DNA from: Haloarculaceae archaeon H-GB1-1
GTDB lineage: Archaea > Halobacteriota > Halobacteria > Halobacteriales > Haloarculaceae
Direction: 5' to 3'
NCBI GenBank assembly: GCA_029688825.1
Contig: JARUKX010000016.1
Location: 1 to 64,000, forward strand
DNA: 64,000 nt
In this document: positions 8,523-17,087 of the stretch, piece after piece
How positions within the stretch are numbered: the first letter of the stretch is position 1
Layout: each line of letters opens with the position of its first letter
Program-made: the position numbers and the translations under genes
Notes under the pieces: generated by a model
What the model was told of the DNA's origin: nothing
Database searches by the model: none
Seen by the model: only the letters and a program-made list of their open reading frames with translations

Positions 8523-8566
8523 CGTCGCTGACGACGGTGCCGAAAGGAAAAAGCGAGGCGGTTTTG

Positions 8567-9535
8567 CTACCCGCCGTTGGCGATGTGGGTGTGCGCCCCG
8601 ATGAGCGCGCCGGCGAGGTCGAGGTTCTCGATGTGGGTCTCGCGGTCGATGATCGTCCCGCGGATCTCGCTGTCACGGATCGTCGCGTCGGGGAAGATGA
8701 CCGCGCGGTCGAGCGTCGAGTTCACCACTTCAGCGCCGTCGAGGACGTGGACGTTCTCGCCGATAGTCGACCCCTCGACGGTCGCGGACTCGGCGATCCG
8801 GTGCCCGCCGTCGAGTTCCCAGGAGACGGCGTCGAGGAAGCTCTCGGGGGTGCCGATGTCGAACCACGCGCCGTCGAACGTGAACGCGAAGACGTCTTCG
8901 CGGGCCTGCAGCCACTGGATGAACCACCCCGGCTCGTCGGGGTTGTTCCCGCCGTCGAGGTACTCCTCGAACAGGATGGTCTCCTCGGTGAACGCGTAGC
9001 AGGCGATGGAGACCAGCGTGCTGTGCGGTTCCTCGGGCTTCTCCTGGAAGTCGACGATGCGGTCGCCCTCCAGTTCGACCAGCCCGTACGATTTGGCCTT
9101 CTCGCGCGATCCGACGTCGTAGGCGGCCAGCGTCGGTTCGGCCTTCGCCTCGAAGTAGTCCAGAAAGTCGGAGATGTCGAAACTCAGGAGATTGTCGCCG
9201 GCGACGACGAGCAGGTCCTCGTCGCCGAGGTCCTCGCGGTCGACCAGCTGCGCCAGCGCGCCCACGACCCCGAACTTCTCGGACTCCTCGGTCGTGTCTT
9301 CGATGGTCAGTTCGGGCTTCTCGTAGTCGCTCTCGGCGAGGTGCGCCTCGAAATCGTCGGCGAAGCGGTCGTTCGTACTGACGTAGACCTCATCGATGCG
9401 ATCGTCGGTCTCCAGCTCGGTCAAGACGCGATCGATGACCGTCGAATCACCGACCGGCAACATCATCTTCGGTCGATCTTTGGTCACCGGCCACAGTCGC
9501 GTCGCGTACCCTCCGGCGAGGACGACGGCTTGCAT
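8567..9535 (-). CDS. Sugar nucleotidyltransferase (NDP-sugar pyrophosphorylase)
   Basis: 322 residues from the ATG at 9535; a frame extends 23 codons further upstream, but the protein then starts MQAVVLAGG, the canonical start of the family, and ACTTATCC at 9559-9566 lies about 27 bp before this ATG. Residues 1-25 hold the nucleotide-binding loop LAGGYATRLWPVTKDRPKMMLPV; GDN near residue 105 is the metal/sugar site. The C-terminal ~80 residues (ESATVEGSTIGENVHVLDGAEV) are left-handed beta-helix repeats. It should join an NTP to a sugar-1-phosphate (glucose-1-phosphate to UDP- or dTDP-glucose are the usual cases), feeding glycan or S-layer glycosylation. No glycosyltransferase genes are adjacent. 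Confidence 0.87.
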   Translation of the reverse strand: MQAVVLAGGYATRLWPVTKDRPKMMLPVGDSTVIDRVLTELETDDRIDEVYVSTNDRFADDFEAHLAESDYEKPELTIEDTTEESEKFGVVGALAQLVDREDLGDEDLLVVAGDNLLSFDISDFLDYFEAKAEPTLAAYDVGSREKAKSYGLVELEGDRIVDFQEKPEEPHSTLVSIACYAFTEETILFEEYLDGGNNPDEPGWFIQWLQAREDVFAFTFDGAWFDIGTPESFLDAVSWELDGGHRIAESATVEGSTIGENVHVLDGAEVVNSTLDRAVIFPDATIRDSEIRGTIIDRETHIENLDLAGALIGAHTHIANGG

Positions 9536-9558
9536 ACTCGAAGCGAACCGCACCGACG

Positions 9559-9566
9559 GATAAGTC
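9559..9566 (-). promoter_or_regulatory. TATA-like element deciding the nucleotidyltransferase start
   Basis: ACTTATCC on the minus strand, about 27 bp before the ATG at 9535, fits a leaderless transcript and argues against the longer upstream frame. Confidence 0.45.
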
Positions 9567-9613
9567 CCTTTTGTTACGATTGATTGCAGGTCTGTCACCA
9601 GCAATAGAGATTA

Positions 9614-9630
9614 GTAGGTCGTCCACCTAC
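9614..9630. promoter_or_regulatory. Inverted repeat before the HTH/zinc-ribbon gene (possible operator)
   Basis: GTAGGT-CGTCC-ACCTAC: a perfect 6-bp inverted repeat with a 5-bp centre, ending 7 bp before the ATG at 9638. It lies in the 102-bp divergent region shared with the nucleotidyltransferase gene, with an AGATTAG AT-rich stretch just upstream. Autoregulation by the adjacent HTH protein is an inference. Confidence 0.4.
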
Positions 9631-9637
9631 GGATGGT

Positions 9638-9928
9638 ATGCGGGAAGCAAGTCGGACCACCAGGCAGCGACTCGCTGACCGGCTTCGCGAGGAAGTGAAG
9701 ACCGCGAGTTCTCTGGCGCGGGAGTTCGAGGTGACGGCGAACACCGCACTCACTCACGTCGAGCACGTCGCTCGCTCGCTCGATTCGGGCGACGAGGAGT
9801 TGCTCGTCGCGCCGCCCGAATGCGAGGACTGTGGGTTCACCGAGTTCGACGACCTGGTCAATCGTCCGAGTCGGTGTCCGGAGTGCAAGAGCGAAGCCGT
9901 CTCCGAGCCGGCGTTCAAGATCGAGTGA
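9638..9928 (+). CDS. Predicted transcription regulator: winged helix plus zinc ribbon
   Basis: 96 residues. Residues 1-50 form a helix-turn-helix (RLADRLREEVKTASSLAREFEVTANTALTHVEHV), followed by a zinc ribbon with Cys62, Cys65, Cys80 and Cys83 (CEDCGF...CPEC). This matches the archaeal family of HTH domains fused to a Zn ribbon (COG3357 type). It should bind DNA, with the ribbon for dimer or promoter contacts; its targets are unknown. A perfect inverted repeat just upstream of the start may be its own operator, and the divergent nucleotidyltransferase gene could share that control. Its stop is 6 bp from the stop of the convergent Rieske gene. Confidence 0.8.
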   Translation: MREASRTTRQRLADRLREEVKTASSLAREFEVTANTALTHVEHVARSLDSGDEELLVAPPECEDCGFTEFDDLVNRPSRCPECKSEAVSEPAFKIE

Positions 9929-9933
9929 GCGAC

Positions 9934-10350
9934 TCAGGAGCCGGAGAAATCGATGCGACCGCGCGAGGAGAGGTCGTGTTCGCCCGACGGCCCGACGTTC
10001 GCGAACTCGTACCGGTCGTCGGTCAGATAGACCACGTCGTCCTCGACGGTGACCTCGACCTCGTCCAGATAGGCTCCCTCGCACGGACCGTGCGTGCAGA
10101 ACCCATCGTCCGTCTGGAACGTCGCGCCGTGTTTCTGGCAGACGATCTCACCGTCCCGGACGAGCGCCCCGCTCCCCTTGTCGAGTCGGACGTCCGTCCA
10201 GTGCGGACAGTAGTTCTTCCAGGCGACGACGCCGTCCACGAGTCGGGTGAGGATGGCTTCGCTCTTGTCGAAGCCGTCGCGAACGGTGAACAACAGCGTT
10301 CCGTCCGTCGGCACCTCCGACAGCGCGACGATACGACTGTCCTCGTCCAT
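9934..10350 (-). CDS. Rieske [2Fe-2S] protein
   Basis: 138 residues forming a single Rieske domain with no membrane anchor or signal. The ligands are Cys48 and His50 in CPHW and Cys71 and His74 in CQKH, the standard C-x-H...C-x2-H pattern. Additional cysteines lie at CTHGPC near 85-90. A soluble one-domain protein of this kind serves as an electron carrier for an oxygenase or reductase, as distinct from the bc1-type Rieske, which has a membrane helix. No oxygenase gene is near, so the partner is unknown. The aminotransferase gene lies 76 bp downstream on the same strand. Confidence 0.85.
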   Translation of the reverse strand: MDEDSRIVALSEVPTDGTLLFTVRDGFDKSEAILTRLVDGVVAWKNYCPHWTDVRLDKGSGALVRDGEIVCQKHGATFQTDDGFCTHGPCEGAYLDEVEVTVEDDVVYLTDDRYEFANVGPSGEHDLSSRGRIDFSGS

Positions 10351-10426
10351 AGCCGACAGTGGGACGCCAGCAGTTTGAAGGATGCGGTCCGGGCCGGCCC
10401 GATACGTCTCCGTCTCGCGGTCGCTG

Positions 10427-11302
10427 CTACCCGTAGTGGCGTCGCTCGACGAGTTCGTCGTACAGCCGTGCGAGCAGTTTCGTCATCGGCCCCCGGTCGA
10501 GTTCCGTTCCATCGACGGATTCGACCGGGCGGATCTCCCACGTGGAGTTCGTGAGAAACGCCTCGTCAGCAGCGCGAACGTCGGCGACGTCGTACTCGCC
10601 CGTCTCGACCGGGAATCCCTCCTCGCGGGCGAGGTCGAACACGACCGAACGGGTGATTCCGGGCAACAGCGGCAGGTCGGTACTCGGGGTCTTGAGGACG
10701 CCGTCGTCGACGAAGAAGACGTTGCTCGTCGCCCCCTCCGTCACGTTCCCCTCCACGTCCCGGACGAGACACTCGTCGGCCTGGTAGTCGTCGGTCCGCG
10801 CACGTCGGAGTTCCAACCGGGCGAGGATGCCGTCGAGGTAGTTGTGCGTCTTCGCGTCGGCTGGCATCGACTCGTCGGGGATGCGGCGTGTACGGACCGT
10901 CTGGACGGTCGCCGGACCACTCCAGACCGACTGGCCGACGGTGCCACCGCGGGGGAGTTCCTTCACGATGACCACCACCGTCGGGTCCACTTCCTCTGCG
11001 GGAGTCAGTTTGCCCGGCTGAACGCCGCGAGTGACCGACAGTTTGACGTAGGCCTCGTCGAGGTCGTTGGCCGCGAGCGTTTCGCGCACGCGGTCGTGCA
11101 GGTCGTCCGGGACGGCGTCGCCGAAGCCGAGCGTGTCTGCGGTCCGCTGGAGACGTTCTCTGTGGGCCTCCCATTCGAACACCTCACCACCGTACGCGCG
11201 AAGCGTCTCGAAGGCTGCGTCTCCGTACATGAACCCGCGGTCGCGGACGCTCACCGTCGCATCGGACGCGGGGACCAGCGTTCCATCGACGTGGTACTGC
11301 AT
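10427..11302 (-). CDS. pabC: Class IV PLP aminotransferase / aminodeoxychorismate lyase-like
   Basis: 291 residues, the normal size for fold-type IV enzymes (BCAT, D-amino acid transaminase, PabC). Visible motifs: DRGFMYGDAAFETLRAY (21-37), the Schiff-base Lys151 in AKTHNYL, EGATSNVFFV, LPGITRSVV and TNSTWEIRPV. PabC cleaves 4-amino-4-deoxychorismate to pyruvate and p-aminobenzoate for folate; haloarchaeal pabC normally lies beside pabA and pabB, which are not seen here, so the assignment rests on similarity of the motif set only. A branched-chain or D-alanine aminotransferase is the main alternative. Start ATG at 11302 follows an AT-poor leader. Confidence 0.75.
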   Translation of the reverse strand: MQYHVDGTLVPASDATVSVRDRGFMYGDAAFETLRAYGGEVFEWEAHRERLQRTADTLGFGDAVPDDLHDRVRETLAANDLDEAYVKLSVTRGVQPGKLTPAEEVDPTVVVIVKELPRGGTVGQSVWSGPATVQTVRTRRIPDESMPADAKTHNYLDGILARLELRRARTDDYQADECLVRDVEGNVTEGATSNVFFVDDGVLKTPSTDLPLLPGITRSVVFDLAREEGFPVETGEYDVADVRAADEAFLTNSTWEIRPVESVDGTELDRGPMTKLLARLYDELVERRHYG

Positions 11303-11332
11303 GCTAGCGCTACCGCCTCGGGAGAGTGGCCC

Positions 11333-11968
11333 TCACCGGTTCCTCGCGCGCTCGACCCAGTTCAGGACGCGCTTCTCGGCGATGTCGCCCTCGGACGCGA
11401 TGCGCTCCGGGTCGGCCTCGGCGAGGTCCTGGACGGTGTCGATTCCGAGTTCGGCCAGTCGGTCGGCGTACGTCGGGCCGATGCCCTTGATCGAATCGGT
11501 CGGTGTACCGTCCGCGGCAGCTGCCGACCCCTCGGTCGTGTCGTGTTCGCCGGTCGGCTCCGTCTCCTCGGGTTCGGCATCCGAGCCCGTCTCTTCACTG
11601 TCGTCGGGTTTCGTAGCCGTGTCCGAGTCGTCCGTAGCCGATGTCGGTTCCGCTGTGGCCGATTCCGAGTCGTCCGAAGACGACGATTCAGTTTCGGCGA
11701 CGGCTCCGCCTCCGGACTCGGGTGCCGACGCCGAGACGACTCGGTCGGATTCGGCGTCACCCGCGTCACGTTCGCGGTCCGTGGTGTCGGTGTCGCTCGT
11801 TTCGGTCCCTTTTACCGCGTCTTCGGAGGCGGTATCGGGTTCGGTGTCCGGTTCGTGTTCGACGCGGACGCCGACCGTCGAAGCGTCGCTCCGCTCGGAA
11901 CGAGACCCATCACGCGACGAAGCGGAACCGAGCCCGAGCGCAGATTTCAGACGTTCAATCAACCCCAT
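11333..11968 (-). CDS. Acidic disordered protein with C-terminal helix-hairpin-helix domain
   Basis: 211 residues. After a short helical start (MGLIERLKSALGLGS) come about 125 residues of low-complexity Ser/Thr/Glu/Asp sequence, clearly disordered. The last ~55 residues hold a tandem helix-hairpin-helix (IKGIGPTYADRLAELGIDTV and DIAEKRVLNWVERA), a fold that binds DNA backbone or mediates protein contacts, similar to the domain often fused to haloarchaeal topoisomerase-linked or ribosomal proteins. Its job is unknown; a DNA- or RNA-associated scaffold is likely. It is in line with the pabC-like gene (30 bp downstream) and may be co-transcribed with it. Confidence 0.75.
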   Translation of the reverse strand: MGLIERLKSALGLGSASSRDGSRSERSDASTVGVRVEHEPDTEPDTASEDAVKGTETSDTDTTDRERDAGDAESDRVVSASAPESGGGAVAETESSSSDDSESATAEPTSATDDSDTATKPDDSEETGSDAEPEETEPTGEHDTTEGSAAAADGTPTDSIKGIGPTYADRLAELGIDTVQDLAEADPERIASEGDIAEKRVLNWVERARNR

Positions 11969-12056
11969 GACTACTCGTAATCGACCACGTCACTTAACGT
12001 CTTGTGGGTCGAGTTACACCGGTTTGCCCGACCGAGCCGCCGTTTCCCGAGAGCGT

Positions 12057-12854
12057 TCAGAGACGGGCACGGAGGGCGTCGTTCATCACGTCGACGGGAG
12101 CGTCTCGACCCGTCCATCGCTCGAACGCCTCGACTCCCTGATACAGCAGCATCCACGCGCCGTCGACGGTCGTCGCGCCCTCGGCGGCCGCATCGCGCAA
12201 CAACCGCGTCTCCAGTGGGCTGTAGACCGCGTCGAGGACGGCGAGATCGCCGTGCAGGGCGTCCGCAGCCACTGGGGTCTCGTCCTCGTCCATCCCGACC
12301 GACGTGGCGTTGACGAGAACGTCCGCGTCGGACAGCAGCGCTTCGAGGTCCTCGAGGCCGTGGCCGCTCGCGTCCGGGACGTCTTCGGCGAGCGCGGTCG
12401 CCTTCGATACCGTCCGGTTCGCGATGCGGACCGTCATCCCTTCGTCGGCCAGTCCGAACGAAACGGCCCGGCCAGCACCACCTGCGCCGACGACGACCGC
12501 CGTCCCGTCCAGCGCGACGCCGTGGTCACGGAGCGCCCGAACGGCACCGATGGCGTCCGTGTTGTGTCCCGTCGGCGTTTCGCCGGAGAAGTCGACGGTG
12601 TTGACCGCGCCGATGCGTTCCGCGAGGTCGTCGGGTTCGACGGCGTCGAGCACGTCCTGTTTGAACGGAATCGTCACGTTCAGCCCGGCGACGCCGAGCG
12701 CGTCCGCACCGCGAACGGCGGCGGCAGCGCCGTCTTCGTCGGGCTCGAACGTCACGTAGCGGGCGTCCAGCCCGAGTTCCTCGTAGGCTGCTTCGTGCAT
12801 CGGCGGCGACAGCGAGTGTCCCACCGGATTGCCGATGAGTCCGAACACGTCCAT
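12057..12854 (-). CDS. aroE: Shikimate dehydrogenase
   Basis: 265 residues from ATG 12854. The frame is open 88 codons further upstream but that part translates the repeat block described at 12886-13076 and is not protein-like, so the start [20 protein letters not shown] is chosen. Conserved: [20 protein letters not shown] (shikimate site), NVTIPFKQ with catalytic Lys, NTDAIG with catalytic Asp, [13 protein letters not shown] dinucleotide-binding loop, NRT at the NADP phosphate site, NATSVGM and [10 protein letters not shown] at the C-terminus. It reduces 3-dehydroshikimate with NADPH in aromatic amino-acid synthesis. Confidence 0.93.
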   Translation of the reverse strand: MDVFGLIGNPVGHSLSPPMHEAAYEELGLDARYVTFEPDEDGAAAAVRGADALGVAGLNVTIPFKQDVLDAVEPDDLAERIGAVNTVDFSGETPTGHNTDAIGAVRALRDHGVALDGTAVVVGAGGAGRAVSFGLADEGMTVRIANRTVSKATALAEDVPDASGHGLEDLEALLSDADVLVNATSVGMDEDETPVAADALHGDLAVLDAVYSPLETRLLRDAAAEGATTVDGAWMLLYQGVEAFERWTGRDAPVDVMNDALRARL

Positions 12855-12885
12855 GGTCCGGGAAACCGAACCCGGAGATATAGTC

Positions 12886-13076
12886 TCGGCGGTCGCAGTT
12901 TGCGTTGCAAACTGAGAGCCCAAGGGATTGCGGTTTGATTCCTCGGCGGTCCACTTTTTCGCAACGCGAAAAATGGAGCACGAGGAATTGCGATTTGATT
13001 CCTCGACGGTCGCAGTTTGCGTTGCAAACTGAGAGCCCAAGGGATTGCGATTTGATTCCTCGGCCCCTCCAGGGCC
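12886..13076. repeat. Repeat locus A: cores alternating with perfect hairpins
   Basis: Two near-identical 61-bp direct repeats, 12886-12946 and 13003-13063 (period 117 bp), each consisting of hairpin CAGTTTGC-GTT-GCAAACTG (12896-12914; 13013-13031) and a core GGGATTGCGRTTTGATTCC. Between them sits a third unit with a different hairpin, TTTTTCGC-AAC-GCGAAAAA (12955-12973), and the core GAGGAATTGCGATTTGATTCC (~12982-13002). A fourth, shorter stem GGCCC-CTCCA-GGGCC closes the block (13062-13076). Hairpin sequence differs but perfect pairing is kept, which indicates selection on structure. The block is the 5' flank of aroE and no gene is supported in it. Confidence 0.8.
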
Positions 13077-13146
13077 AAGACGACAACGTGGGGAGCGTTG
13101 AAGGTATTCGCAAGACATTCAAATCGGAGCGTCGAGCGTCTACGTA

Positions 13147-14481
13147 GTGTTAGACCTCCGCCACCCCCTCGTCGCTGTCGCCGGTGCGCTGTTGTTGACG
13201 ATACCGTGGGTCGGCGTCGAACTGCTCGGTGAGCACCCCGGGACGACGACCACGGTACTGCTCACCGGACTGGCGGTGCTCGGCGCGTCGTTCCTGCTCG
13301 CCTGGGCCGCGGAGACGGCCGAGGAGGACGTGCCGCGCGCGTTCGCGCTCGCGGTCCTCGCGGTGCTCGCCGTCGCTCCGGAGTACGCCGTCGACGCGTT
13401 CTACGCCTGGAACGCCGGCATCAACGCCGGAACGCCGGCCGGACAGGAGGCAGCGAATCTCGCGATCGCCAACATGACGGGAGCCAACCGAATCCTCATC
13501 GGCCTCGGGTGGTCCGGCATCGCGCTGTTCACCGTCTACCGCGTCGCGAACTCCGCGAACAAGGACCCAGCAGTCGCAGACCGCGAGGGCTTGATGGCCG
13601 ACTCTGTCGTCCTCGACCGCGGCATCGCAACGGAGATCGCCTTCCTCTTCTTCGCGACTGCCTGGGCGTTCTTCGTCCCGTTCGGGGGCGGCATCGACGC
13701 CATCGACACGATCGTGCTCGTCGGCATCTACGCGACGTACATCCTCATCATCGTCCGCGCCGGGGCGGAGACCGACGAGCAACACGTCGGGGTCCCCGCG
13801 TACTTCCAGCAGTACGGACAGCCCTATCGGACCATGGTCGTCCTCGGGTTGTTCGCGTACTCTGCCGCGATGATCTTCACGGCCGTCGAGCCGTTCGCAC
13901 ACGGGCTGGAGGACCTCGGCCTCCAGCTGGGAATCCCGTCGTTCTTCATGATCCAGTGGATCGCACCACTGGCCAGCGAATCGCCGGAACTCATCGTCGT
14001 CGTGTACCTCGTGAACAAGGCGCGCTCGACGGCGGGGTTCAACGCCCTCATCTCCTCGAAGCTGAACCAGTGGACGCTGCTCATCGGGACGCTCGCGGTC
14101 GTCTACAGCATCGCACTGGGGGCGTACGCACCGCTTCCGTTCGACGCCAAACAGGAGGCCGAGATCTGGTTGACTGCAGCACAGTCGTTCTTCGCGCTCT
14201 CGATCCTCGTCAACTTCGAGATCTCCGTTCGTGAGGCGTTGACGTTGCTCGTCCTGTTCCTCTCGCAGGTCGTCATCGAGTTCCTGCTGCTCAAGGTGAT
14301 TCCGTCCTTCCCGATCAGCAGTCACGGCATGCTGCTCGTGTTCACGGGAATCTACGTCGTACTCGGCACCGCACTGTTCGTCCGCCGGCGGCGAGCGCTC
14401 GGTGAGATACTCCGCTTGACCAGATCGACGGCACGGGCGGCAATCAGTCCCGAACACCCGCCGCCGGAACACGCAGACTAA
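13147..14481 (+). CDS. Sodium/calcium exchanger family membrane protein
   Basis: 444 residues with ten or more predicted helices in two halves. The two alpha-repeat signatures of the CaCA superfamily are recognisable: VAPEYAVDAFYAWNAG...NMTGANRILIGLG in the first half and PLASESPELIVVVYLVNKA in the second, both with the Pro-Glu ion-binding pair. CaCA proteins exchange Ca2+ (or K+) for Na+ or H+ across the membrane; the ion pair here is not predictable. Start GTG 13147 gives a short cytoplasmic N-terminus. It stands between repeat locus A and dtdA, whose start is 26 bp downstream, so read-through into dtdA is likely. Confidence 0.83.
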   Translation: MLDLRHPLVAVAGALLLTIPWVGVELLGEHPGTTTTVLLTGLAVLGASFLLAWAAETAEEDVPRAFALAVLAVLAVAPEYAVDAFYAWNAGINAGTPAGQEAANLAIANMTGANRILIGLGWSGIALFTVYRVANSANKDPAVADREGLMADSVVLDRGIATEIAFLFFATAWAFFVPFGGGIDAIDTIVLVGIYATYILIIVRAGAETDEQHVGVPAYFQQYGQPYRTMVVLGLFAYSAAMIFTAVEPFAHGLEDLGLQLGIPSFFMIQWIAPLASESPELIVVVYLVNKARSTAGFNALISSKLNQWTLLIGTLAVVYSIALGAYAPLPFDAKQEAEIWLTAAQSFFALSILVNFEISVREALTLLVLFLSQVVIEFLLLKVIPSFPISSHGMLLVFTGIYVVLGTALFVRRRRALGEILRLTRSTARAAISPEHPPPEHAD

Positions 14482-14507
14482 GGTGACCAGGCCGAAAACG
14501 GCGAGCA

Positions 14508-15836
14508 ATGCTAGCCATCGCCGTCTCCCGCGCCGATTCGGCGTCGGTGCACATCGGAGACTTCCTTCGCGAACTGCGAGAGTGGGACCGCAGTGAAGAC
14601 GAGTCGCTCCCGGACGCCGACGGCGGCGGAACCGTCTATCGGACCGACGGAATCGAACTCCGAGAGTTCGACGAGTGGCACCTCCACTTGACCGACGTCG
14701 CGGACGCGTTCTCGGACACGCCGGAGCTACTCGTGTTCCCGTCGCGCCACGCGGGCGAGACGGACGAACTCCTGACCGCTCACTTCACCGGGAACTTCGG
14801 CCCCGCAGAGTACGGTGGCGACGACCACGCGCTCGCGCAGGCGTGTCCGAACGCCCACCGACGAGTCGAACAAGCGCTTCGAGAGTACGCACCGGAGGCG
14901 TACGAGGTCGGCATGGAGTGTACCCACCACGGGCCCACCTCGGTCGGCGCGCCGTCGATGTTCGTCGAAATCGGCAGCGCCGAGCCCCAGTGGGACGACC
15001 CCGCCGCTGCGCGGGCGGCCGCACGGGCCATCCTCGACCTCGGTGGCGTCGAGGCGACGACCGACCGCACCGTCGTCGGGTTCGGCGGCGGCCATTACGT
15101 CCCACGGTACGAGCGGATCGTCCGCGAGACGGACTGGGCCGTCGGGCACGTCGCAGCCGACTGGTGTCTCGACGAGATGGGGCTGCCGGACCGCCGGCGT
15201 GACGTGGTGTCGGCCGCGTTCGAGCGGAGCGACGCGTCACGCGCCGTCATCGAGGGTGACCACCCGAAACTCGAAGCCGTCGTCGAGGAGGAGGGCTATC
15301 GCGTCGTCTCCGAGACCTGGGTGCGGGAAGTAGACGGCGTCCCGCTGTCGTTCGCCGAAGCTGTAGAGGCCGAACTCGGTGAGGTGAGCGAGGGAACCCG
15401 ATTCGGCGAGCCGGCAACGGGCTACGACGAGTCCTGGACGACCGCCTCGCTCCCCGAAGAACTCCTGGCCGAGGCCGACGGCGTCGACGCGGACGCGACG
15501 CTCGCCGCACTGGACGAGACGGCGCTGGCCTACGAGACCACCCAGAGCGGCACCCGAGCGGGAACTCGAATCGCCGTCCCCGCGGAGTCCGACCGCGAGC
15601 GTGTGGTGGACGCGGTCGTCGACGTGCTCCGGAGGAAGTACGACGAGGTCGAGCGCCGAGACGACGCCGTCGTGCTCCACGAAACGGCCTTCGATCCAGA
15701 ACTTGCCAGTCGACGGGGCGTCCCCGAAGGCCCGAAGTTCGGCAAGCTCTCGGCGGGCCACTCGGTCACGGTCGGCGACGAGACTGTCAACCCCGAGGAA
15801 GTGCACGCCGACGAACGCCGTGAGATAGAACTTTGA
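14508..15836 (+). CDS. dtdA: D-aminoacyl-tRNA deacylase, archaeal type
   Basis: 442 residues, full length for the archaeal/plant DTD2-type enzyme, which hydrolyses D-amino acids wrongly attached to tRNA. Diagnostic segments: HFTGNFG (92-98), ECTHHGPTS (137-145) and GFGGGHYVPR (201-210), carrying the His/Glu residues proposed for the active site. The C-terminal ~170 residues are the haloarchaeal extension (KFGKLSAGHSVTVGDETVNPEEV near the end). The gene follows the exchanger gene closely; its 3' end is 87 bp before ftsZ1. Confidence 0.9.
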   Translation: MLAIAVSRADSASVHIGDFLRELREWDRSEDESLPDADGGGTVYRTDGIELREFDEWHLHLTDVADAFSDTPELLVFPSRHAGETDELLTAHFTGNFGPAEYGGDDHALAQACPNAHRRVEQALREYAPEAYEVGMECTHHGPTSVGAPSMFVEIGSAEPQWDDPAAARAAARAILDLGGVEATTDRTVVGFGGGHYVPRYERIVRETDWAVGHVAADWCLDEMGLPDRRRDVVSAAFERSDASRAVIEGDHPKLEAVVEEEGYRVVSETWVREVDGVPLSFAEAVEAELGEVSEGTRFGEPATGYDESWTTASLPEELLAEADGVDADATLAALDETALAYETTQSGTRAGTRIAVPAESDRERVVDAVVDVLRRKYDEVERRDDAVVLHETAFDPELASRRGVPEGPKFGKLSAGHSVTVGDETVNPEEVHADERREIEL

Positions 15837-15858
15837 TGCGTGCTACCACGCTCCAAGC

Positions 15859-15876
15859 GTCTGACAGGCGTCAGAC
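15859..15876. promoter_or_regulatory. Perfect inverted repeat upstream of the ftsZ1 promoter
   Basis: GTCTGAC-AGGC-GTCAGAC: 7-bp perfect stem with a 4-base centre, immediately before the AT-rich AAGATAATTAAC that is the probable ftsZ1 promoter box. It has no T-run after it, so an operator is more likely than a dtdA terminator. The factor is unknown. Confidence 0.4.
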
Positions 15877-15885
15877 ACGAGGGGA

Positions 15886-15897
15886 AAGATAATTAAC
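15886..15897 (+). promoter_or_regulatory. BRE/TATA-like promoter element of ftsZ1
   Basis: AAGATAATTAAC lies about 30 bp before the ATG at 15924, giving a leader of only a few bases. No other AT-rich box of this quality lies in the gap apart from the TTTAAAT directly at the start codon. Confidence 0.4.
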
Positions 15898-15923
15898 GCT
15901 GAACCACTACCGAACATTTAAAT

Positions 15924-17087
15924 ATGGACTCGATTATCGACGACGCCATGGATGAGGCCGAAGAAGAGCAATCCCAGGCGTCGAGCAACGGCGCAGAGGG
16001 CACCTCCAACGGAGCGTCGGCCGAGGAGATGTCCACCTCGGGAACGATGAACGACGAGGAACTTGCGAGCGTCGTCAAGGACCTGGAGACGAAGATCACG
16101 GTCGTGGGCTGTGGCGGTGCCGGCGGCAACACGGTCACGCGGATGACTCAGGAGGGCATCCACGGGGCGAAACTCGTCGCCGCGAACACGGACGCACAGC
16201 ACCTCGCGGACGAGGTACACGCCGACACGAAGATCCTCATCGGAAAGAAGCGGACCGGCGGCCGCGGTGCCGGTTCCATCCCGAAGATCGGTGAGGAGGC
16301 CGCCCAGGAGAACATCGAGGACATCCAGCAGTCCATCGACGGCTCCGACATGGTGTTCGTCACGGCCGGTCTCGGCGGCGGGACCGGAACGGGTGCCGCC
16401 CCGGTCGTCGCGCAGGCCGCCCAGGAAGCCGGTGCGCTGACCATCTCCATCGTGACCATCCCCTTCACCGCGGAGGGTGAGCGGCGTCGCGCCAACGCCG
16501 ACGCCGGTCTCGAACGACTCCGCGCCGTCTCCGACACCGTCATCGTCGTCCCCAACGACCGCCTGCTCGACTACGCGCCCTCCATGCCGCTGCAGGACGC
16601 GTTCAAGATCTGCGACCGCGTCCTCATGCGCTCGGTCAAGGGCATGACCGAACTCATCACGAAGCCCGGACTGGTCAACGTCGACTTCGCCGACGTTCGC
16701 ACCATCATGGAGAACGGCGGCGTCGCGATGATCGGACTCGGCGAGTCCGACAGCGAGAACAAAGCACAGGACTCCATCCGCTCGGCACTCCGCTCGCCCC
16801 TGCTCGACGTCGAGTTCGACGGCGCGAACTCCGCGCTCGTCAACGTCGTCGGCGGTCCCGACATGTCCATCGAGGAAGCGGAGGGCGTCGTCGAGGAGAT
16901 CTACGACCGCATCGACCCAGACGCCCGCATCATCTGGGGCGCGTCCGTCGACGGCGAGGCCCAGGGCAAGATGGAGACCATGATCGTGGTCACCGGCGTC
17001 GAGAGCCCACAGATCTACGGCAAGAGCGAGGCGAAGGCCGAGCAGACGGCCAAGCAGGTCGGCGACGACATCGACTACGTCGAGTAG
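15924..17087 (+). CDS. ftsZ1: Cell division protein FtsZ1
   Basis: 387 residues. After an acidic, Ser-rich linker of about 50 residues comes the tubulin-like GTPase: [10 protein letters not shown] (61-70), the tubulin signature [10 protein letters not shown] (151-160), NADAGLERL and the T7 catalytic loop NVDFADVR (252-259). It polymerises with GTP at the division site. In haloarchaea FtsZ1 is one of two FtsZ proteins and its gene is followed by secE and spt5, exactly as here; that synteny identifies it as FtsZ1 rather than FtsZ2. The C-terminus ends in a short charged tail. The start is supported by a promoter box and by an upstream inverted repeat. Confidence 0.95.
   Translation: MDSIIDDAMDEAEEEQSQASSNGAEGTSNGASAEEMSTSGTMNDEELASVVKDLETKITVVGCGGAGGNTVTRMTQEGIHGAKLVAANTDAQHLADEVHADTKILIGKKRTGGRGAGSIPKIGEEAAQENIEDIQQSIDGSDMVFVTAGLGGGTGTGAAPVVAQAAQEAGALTISIVTIPFTAEGERRRANADAGLERLRAVSDTVIVVPNDRLLDYAPSMPLQDAFKICDRVLMRSVKGMTELITKPGLVNVDFADVRTIMENGGVAMIGLGESDSENKAQDSIRSALRSPLLDVEFDGANSALVNVVGGPDMSIEEAEGVVEEIYDRIDPDARIIWGASVDGEAQGKMETMIVVTGVESPQIYGKSEAKAEQTAKQVGDDIDYVE

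Noticed and set aside
10382-12938. Two very long plus-strand frames (532 and 623 codons)
   Set aside because: They run antisense through PabC-like, helix-hairpin-helix and aroE genes; low-complexity Arg/Ser translations without family features.
12886-13076. CRISPR array
   Set aside because: Repeats are 61 bp, only two plus one variant, and the intervening parts are hairpins, not unique spacers; no cas genes are near.
12855-13118. 88-codon N-terminal extension of aroE
   Set aside because: It translates the repeat and hairpin block as protein-like repeats; normal shikimate dehydrogenases begin at [13 protein letters not shown].
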